Assembly (NCBI GenBank): GCA_016432725.1
Contig: JACJDG010000003.1
Location: 6,044,001-6,108,000 of the forward strand
Direction: 5' to 3'
From: Streptomyces sp. DHE7-1
GTDB taxonomy: Bacteria; Actinomycetota; Actinomycetes; Streptomycetales; Streptomycetaceae
DNA length: 64,000 nucleotides
Of this stretch, positions 60,755 to 64,000 are shown one piece after another (within the stretch, counting starts at the first letter, position 1; each line of letters starts with the position of its first letter). Under the pieces are notes generated by a model. It was not told the origin of the DNA and ran no database searches. It saw only the letters and a program-made list of their open reading frames with translations. Made by a program: the position numbers and the translations under genes.

Positions 60755-60794
60755 GACGGGCCCGGGCGTCCCGCACGGGGCGCCCGGGCCCGTC
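60755..60794 (+). terminator. Terminator of ngcEFG, 14-bp perfect stem
   Basis: GACGGGCCCGGGCG (60755-60768) pairs exactly with 60781-60794 across a 12-base loop, followed by a CCTTT run, 13 bases after the ngcG stop. Confidence 0.88.
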
Positions 60795-61240
60795 CCTTTC
60801 CGCCGCCGTCCCGACGGCCCCGGGCCCCGCCCTCGGGGTCCCGGCCGGGCCGGCCGTCCCGCACGCCCGCGCCGCCGCGCTCTTCGCAGTCGCGATTCGC
60901 TCCGTCGGCCGCACGGACCGGCGTCACCCCGGGTCACGGACGGGTCACGGCGAGGAATCCGCGTTCCGGGGCTGAACGATCCGCGCGGAGCCGCCCCCGG
61001 CGCGCGCCGGCCTCTGCGGCCCCCTCCCGGAGCACCCGCCCCGGCACCCTCCGCCCTGCTCGTGGGTGGCCTGTACATGTCCCCCGGGTGTCCTGGGCGG
61101 AACAGTGAAAGCGAGAGCGATTTCCGTCAAGGACTTGACTGATGTAACCCGTACAGCCGAGCTTGGAGTTCACAACTTGTAAGTGGCCCGGTTCCGCGGA
61201 TGTGACCTGGGCCACGGGCGGCACTGGGGCCGCCCGGCCG
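60795..61240. other. Non-coding region upstream of rok7B7
   Basis: No gene is supported. Near 61120-61150, TCAAGGACTTGACT and a following GATGTAAC look promoter-like; the complement of this stretch has a partial match to the Rok7B7 motif. Direct repeats GGGTCACGG occur near 60935-60955. Confidence 0.45.
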
Positions 61241-62473
61241 ATGGCGGGAGTGGATGGGTCGATGGAGACTCCGGGGTCGCAGTCGTCGCTGCACCGAGCC
61301 AACCTGGAGCGAGTCGTGCGGGCCGTGCGGCTTGCCGGGTCGCTCACGCAGGCGGAGATCGCACGGACGACCGGCCTGTCCGCCGCGACGGTGTCCAACA
61401 TCGTGCGGGAGCTCAAGGACGGCGGAACCGTCGAGGTCACGCCCACGTCGGCGGGCGGACGGCGGGCCCGCAGCGTCTCGCTGAGCGGGGACGCCGGCAT
61501 CGTGATCGGCGTGGACTTCGGGCACACCCACCTGCGCGTCGCGATCGGGAACCTCGCGCACCAGGTGCTGGCCGAGGAGTCCGAGCCGCTGGACGTGGAC
61601 GCCTCGTCCACCCAGGGATTCGACCGGGCCGAGGAGCTGGTCAACCGGCTGATCGCGGCCACCGGCGTGGACCGGACCAAGGTGGCCGGCGTGGGGCTCG
61701 GCGTGCCCGGCCCGATCGACGTGGAGTCGGGGACCCTGGGGTCCACCGCGATCCTGCCGGGCTGGGGCGGCACCAAGCCCGCCGAGGAGCTGCGCGAGCG
61801 GCTCGGCGTGCCCGTGCACGTGGACAACGACGCCAACCTCGGCGCGCTGGGCGAGCTGGTCTGGGGCAGCGGCAAGGGCGTCCGCGACCTGGCGTACATC
61901 AAGGTCGCCAGCGGTGTCGGCGCCGGTCTCGTGATCAACGGGAAGATCTATCGCGGCCCGGGCGGCACGGCTGGCGAAATCGGACATATTACACTCGACG
62001 AATCCGGCCCGGTCTGCCGATGCGGAAACCGTGGCTGCCTGGAGACTTTCACGGCCGCGCGCTACGTGCTTCCGCTGCTCCAGCCCAGCCACGGCACCGA
62101 TCTGACCATGGAGGGCGTCGTACGGCTGGCCAGGGACGGAGACCCGGGCTGTCGTCGGGTGATCGCCGACGTCGGCCGCCACATCGGCAGTGGAGTGGCC
62201 AATCTCTGCAATCTGCTGAACCCGAGCCGGGTGGTCCTCGGTGGTGATCTCGCCGAGGCCGGAGAGCTCGTCCTCGGGCCCATCAGGGAGTCCGTCGGCC
62301 GCTACGCGATCCCCAGCGCGGCGCGTCAACTGTCCGTTCTTCCCGGGGCACTTGGGGGCCGTGCGGAGGTGCTCGGAGCGCTCGCTCTCGCACTCAGCGA
62401 GATGGGCGATTCGACCCTTCTGGACGGATCTGTCGCGGGTACGCTCGCGGCGGTCACCCCTGCCTTCACTTAG
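61241..62473 (+). CDS. rok7B7: ROK-family regulator Rok7B7
   Basis: A 410-aa ROK protein: N-terminal winged HTH (LTQAEIARTTGLSAATVSNIV) and an actin-like ROK domain with phosphate loop GVDFGHTHLRV, the DNDANLGALGE segment and the zinc motif CRCGNRGCLE. It matches Rok7B7 of S. coelicolor, which affects xylose uptake, carbon catabolite repression and antibiotic production. ATG 61241 (MAGVDGSMETPG) matches the known N-terminus; the frame remains open to 61163. It sits between ngcEFG and xylFGH as in S. coelicolor. Confidence 0.9.
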   Translation: MAGVDGSMETPGSQSSLHRANLERVVRAVRLAGSLTQAEIARTTGLSAATVSNIVRELKDGGTVEVTPTSAGGRRARSVSLSGDAGIVIGVDFGHTHLRVAIGNLAHQVLAEESEPLDVDASSTQGFDRAEELVNRLIAATGVDRTKVAGVGLGVPGPIDVESGTLGSTAILPGWGGTKPAEELRERLGVPVHVDNDANLGALGELVWGSGKGVRDLAYIKVASGVGAGLVINGKIYRGPGGTAGEIGHITLDESGPVCRCGNRGCLETFTAARYVLPLLQPSHGTDLTMEGVVRLARDGDPGCRRVIADVGRHIGSGVANLCNLLNPSRVVLGGDLAEAGELVLGPIRESVGRYAIPSAARQLSVLPGALGGRAEVLGALALALSEMGDSTLLDGSVAGTLAAVTPAFT

Positions 62474-62479
62474 AGAACG

Positions 62480-62520
62480 GATGGCACCGTTGCCATCTCG
62501 TTAAGGATTTACTTCTTGAC
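62480..62520 (+). promoter_or_regulatory. xylF promoter region: palindrome and Rok7B7-type site
   Basis: GATGGCA-CCGT-TGCCATC (62480-62497) is a perfect 7-4-7 inverted repeat. TTTACTTCTTGAC (62508-62520) agrees at all 13 positions with the Rok7B7 motif TTKAMKHSTTSAV as I recall it. Both lie 75-115 bases upstream of xylF. Confidence 0.55.
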
Positions 62521-62594
62521 GTCGCACGTGTGGCCGAGTTGACTTCCAGCCACCTCGGCCGCAACGACGCGGCCTCGTCAGGGAGGTTTACAGA

Positions 62595-63710
62595 GTGAAC
62601 ACGCGTATGCGTCGTGCCGCCGTTGCCGTTGCCGCTGGTGCGATGGCCGTCTCGCTGGCCGCCTGTGGCAGTGCCAAGGAGTCCAAGGGAGACGACAGCT
62701 CTTCGGCGTCGTCCGCCAAGAAGGGCGACGACATCAAGGTCGGTCTCCTGCTTCCGGAGAACAAGACCGCCCGCTACGAGAAGTTCGACAAGCCCCTGAT
62801 CACGAAGAAGATCCAGGAGCTGACGAACAACAAGGCGGAGATCCAGTACAACAACGCCCGCCAGGACGCGAACCTGCAGGCCCAGCAGGTCGACACCATG
62901 ATCACCAACAAGGTGGACGTGCTGATCCTGGACGCGGTGGACGCCAAGGCGATCCAGAACTCGGTCCAGAAGGCCAAGGACGCCGGCATCAAGGTCGTCG
63001 CGTACGACCGTCTCGCCGAGGGCCCGATCAGCGCCTACACCTCGTTCGACAACGAGGAGGTCGGCAAGACCCAGGGCGAGGCCCTGCTGAAGGCGCTGGG
63101 CGGCAAGGCCACCAAGTCCTCCAAGATCGTCATGGTCAACGGCTCGGTCACCGACCCGAACGCCGCCCAGTTCAAGAAGGGCGCGCACTCCGTCCTCGAC
63201 GGCAAGGTCACCGTCGCCAAGGAGTACGACACCAAGGAGTGGTCGCCGGACAACGCCAACTCCGAGATGGAGGCGGCGATCTCCTCGGTCGGCAAGGGCA
63301 AGATCGCGGGTGTCTACTCCGCCAACGACGGCATGGCCGGCGGTATCATCACCGCTCTGAAGGCCGCGGGCATCTCCGTCCCGGTCACCGGCCAGGACGC
63401 CGAGCTGGCCGGTGTGCAGCGCATCGTCTCCGGTGAGCAGTACATGAGCGTCTACAAGCCGTACGCCCCCGAGGCCGAGGCCGCCGCCGAGATGGCCGTC
63501 GCCCTCGCCAAGGGCGAGAGCCTGGACTCCGTCGCCAAGGACAAGGTCTCCTCCGGCTCCGCCAAGGACGTCCCCTCGGTGCTCGTCCCGGTCACCGCGC
63601 TGACCAAGGACAACATCAACGACACCGTCATCAAGGACGGCGTCTACACCGTCGCCGACATCTGCACGGGCAAGTACAAGTCCGCCTGCGACAAGATCGG
63701 CCTGAAGTAA
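62595..63710 (+). CDS. xylF: Xylose ABC transporter substrate-binding lipoprotein
   Basis: A 371-aa cluster-B periplasmic-binding (ribose/xylose) lipoprotein, lipobox at Cys24 (LAACGS). Sugar-binding fold features are DDIKVGLLLPENKTARYEKFD, DVLILDAVDAKAIQ, AYDRLAEGP and GVYSANDGMAGG, close to XylF. GTG 62595 follows GGGAGG. It should bind xylose outside the membrane and deliver it to XylGH; repression by Rok7B7 is expected from context. Confidence 0.9.
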   Translation: MNTRMRRAAVAVAAGAMAVSLAACGSAKESKGDDSSSASSAKKGDDIKVGLLLPENKTARYEKFDKPLITKKIQELTNNKAEIQYNNARQDANLQAQQVDTMITNKVDVLILDAVDAKAIQNSVQKAKDAGIKVVAYDRLAEGPISAYTSFDNEEVGKTQGEALLKALGGKATKSSKIVMVNGSVTDPNAAQFKKGAHSVLDGKVTVAKEYDTKEWSPDNANSEMEAAISSVGKGKIAGVYSANDGMAGGIITALKAAGISVPVTGQDAELAGVQRIVSGEQYMSVYKPYAPEAEAAAEMAVALAKGESLDSVAKDKVSSGSAKDVPSVLVPVTALTKDNINDTVIKDGVYTVADICTGKYKSACDKIGLK

Positions 63711-63733
63711 GCAGCACCGATTCCCGTCCCCGT

Positions 63734-63759
63734 ACCGGCGTTCGGTCCAGAACGCCGGT
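63734..63759 (+). terminator. Intercistronic hairpin between xylF and xylG
   Basis: ACCGGCGTTC and GAACGCCGGT form a perfect 10-bp stem with a 6-base loop just after xylF, the usual device for higher expression of the binding protein than of the ATPase and permease. Confidence 0.75.
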
Positions 63760-63908
63760 GCCGGGCCGGACCGGGTGCTCCCAGGCTCCTCCGGTGCCCC
63801 GCGCATTCACGCAGCCCCGCAAGCTCGGCGCGGGGCGCCGGACGGAACTACCCCCAAACTCTTCTGCACAACCTCCCGCCGGGTCAGGCGGCGAAGGAGA
63901 TGGTTCAC

Positions 63909-64000
63909 GTGTCCGCTACGCCCGTGCTGGCGTTGCGCGGGGTCTCCAAGCGGTTCGGTGCCGTTCAGGCGCTCACCGACGTAGAGCTTGAGGTCCACGC
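63909..64000 (+). CDS. xylG: Xylose ABC transporter ATP-binding protein, 3' truncated by the window
   Basis: GTG at 63909 with GAAGGAG upstream opens a frame reading VLALRGVSKRFGAVQALTDV, the standard N-terminus of a RbsA/XylG-type sugar ABC ATPase, running out of the window after 30 codons. It follows xylF in the xylFGH order. The Walker motifs lie beyond the window. Confidence 0.85.
   Translation, partial: MSATPVLALRGVSKRFGAVQALTDVELEVH

Overview
The window is high-GC DNA from a streptomycete. Evidence: GTG/ATGA-coupled operons, actinobacterial families (DasR, NgcEFG, Rok7B7, mycothiol-dependent DinB-fold enzymes, NB-ARC regulators) and long perfect-stem terminators. The right part follows a gene order I know from Streptomyces coelicolor: an XRE-MurA fusion, aconitase, ngcEFG, rok7B7, xylF, xylG.

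Layout. 0-5.3 kb: exporter fragment, a DinB-type enzyme, and a lipid-kinase-like / NTF2-like / MmgE-PrpD set. 5.3-12.4 kb: a complete das locus (dasR, dasA, dasB, dasC, and a GH3 hexosaminidase) with four DasR operators (dre) between dasR and dasA; a broken XRE/NB-ARC regulator is translationally coupled to dasR. 12.5-17.8 kb: a five-gene pathway of unknown product (PhyH dioxygenase, DUF6271 GT-A-like protein, PLP decarboxylase, GNAT, MFS) whose only promoter carries a dre site, so it should respond to N-acetylglucosamine. 17.8-23.6 kb: a lipoprotein, a 1370-aa secreted transglycosylase-like/SGNH hydrolase and a small secreted protein. 24.0-32.4 kb: a conflict cassette of 2-4TM protein, TIR, MoxR ATPase, vWA-like and TPR-CHAT protease. 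32.6-36.5 kb: an orphan CstR-like repressor with its operator, a PAS-PAS-PAS-SpoIIE phosphatase, and DUF2071. 36.7-39.9 kb: a hydrolase-STAND NTPase with a coupled TPR protein. 40.5-48.1 kb: XRE-MurA, DUF4236, acnA and a Cache-PAS-GAF-SpoIIE phosphatase. 48.3-57.0 kb: a CebR-box-controlled LPMO and two GH92 mannosidases sharing a palindromic operator. 57.4-64 kb: ngcEFG, rok7B7, xylF and the start of xylG.

The common theme is amino-sugar and polysaccharide acquisition: chitin oligomer uptake and cleavage (das, ngc), cellulose oxidation (LPMO), mannan trimming (GH92), xylose uptake, and control by DasR and Rok7B7. Immunity-like modules and an uncharacterised biosynthetic operon are inserted among these genes.

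Sequence quality matters for the reader. Thirteen genes are interrupted by about 29 frame breaks. Every break I followed is a single-base deletion, usually in a run of G or C, and restoring one base per break gives full-length family members. I therefore annotate these as single genes and not as pseudogenes.
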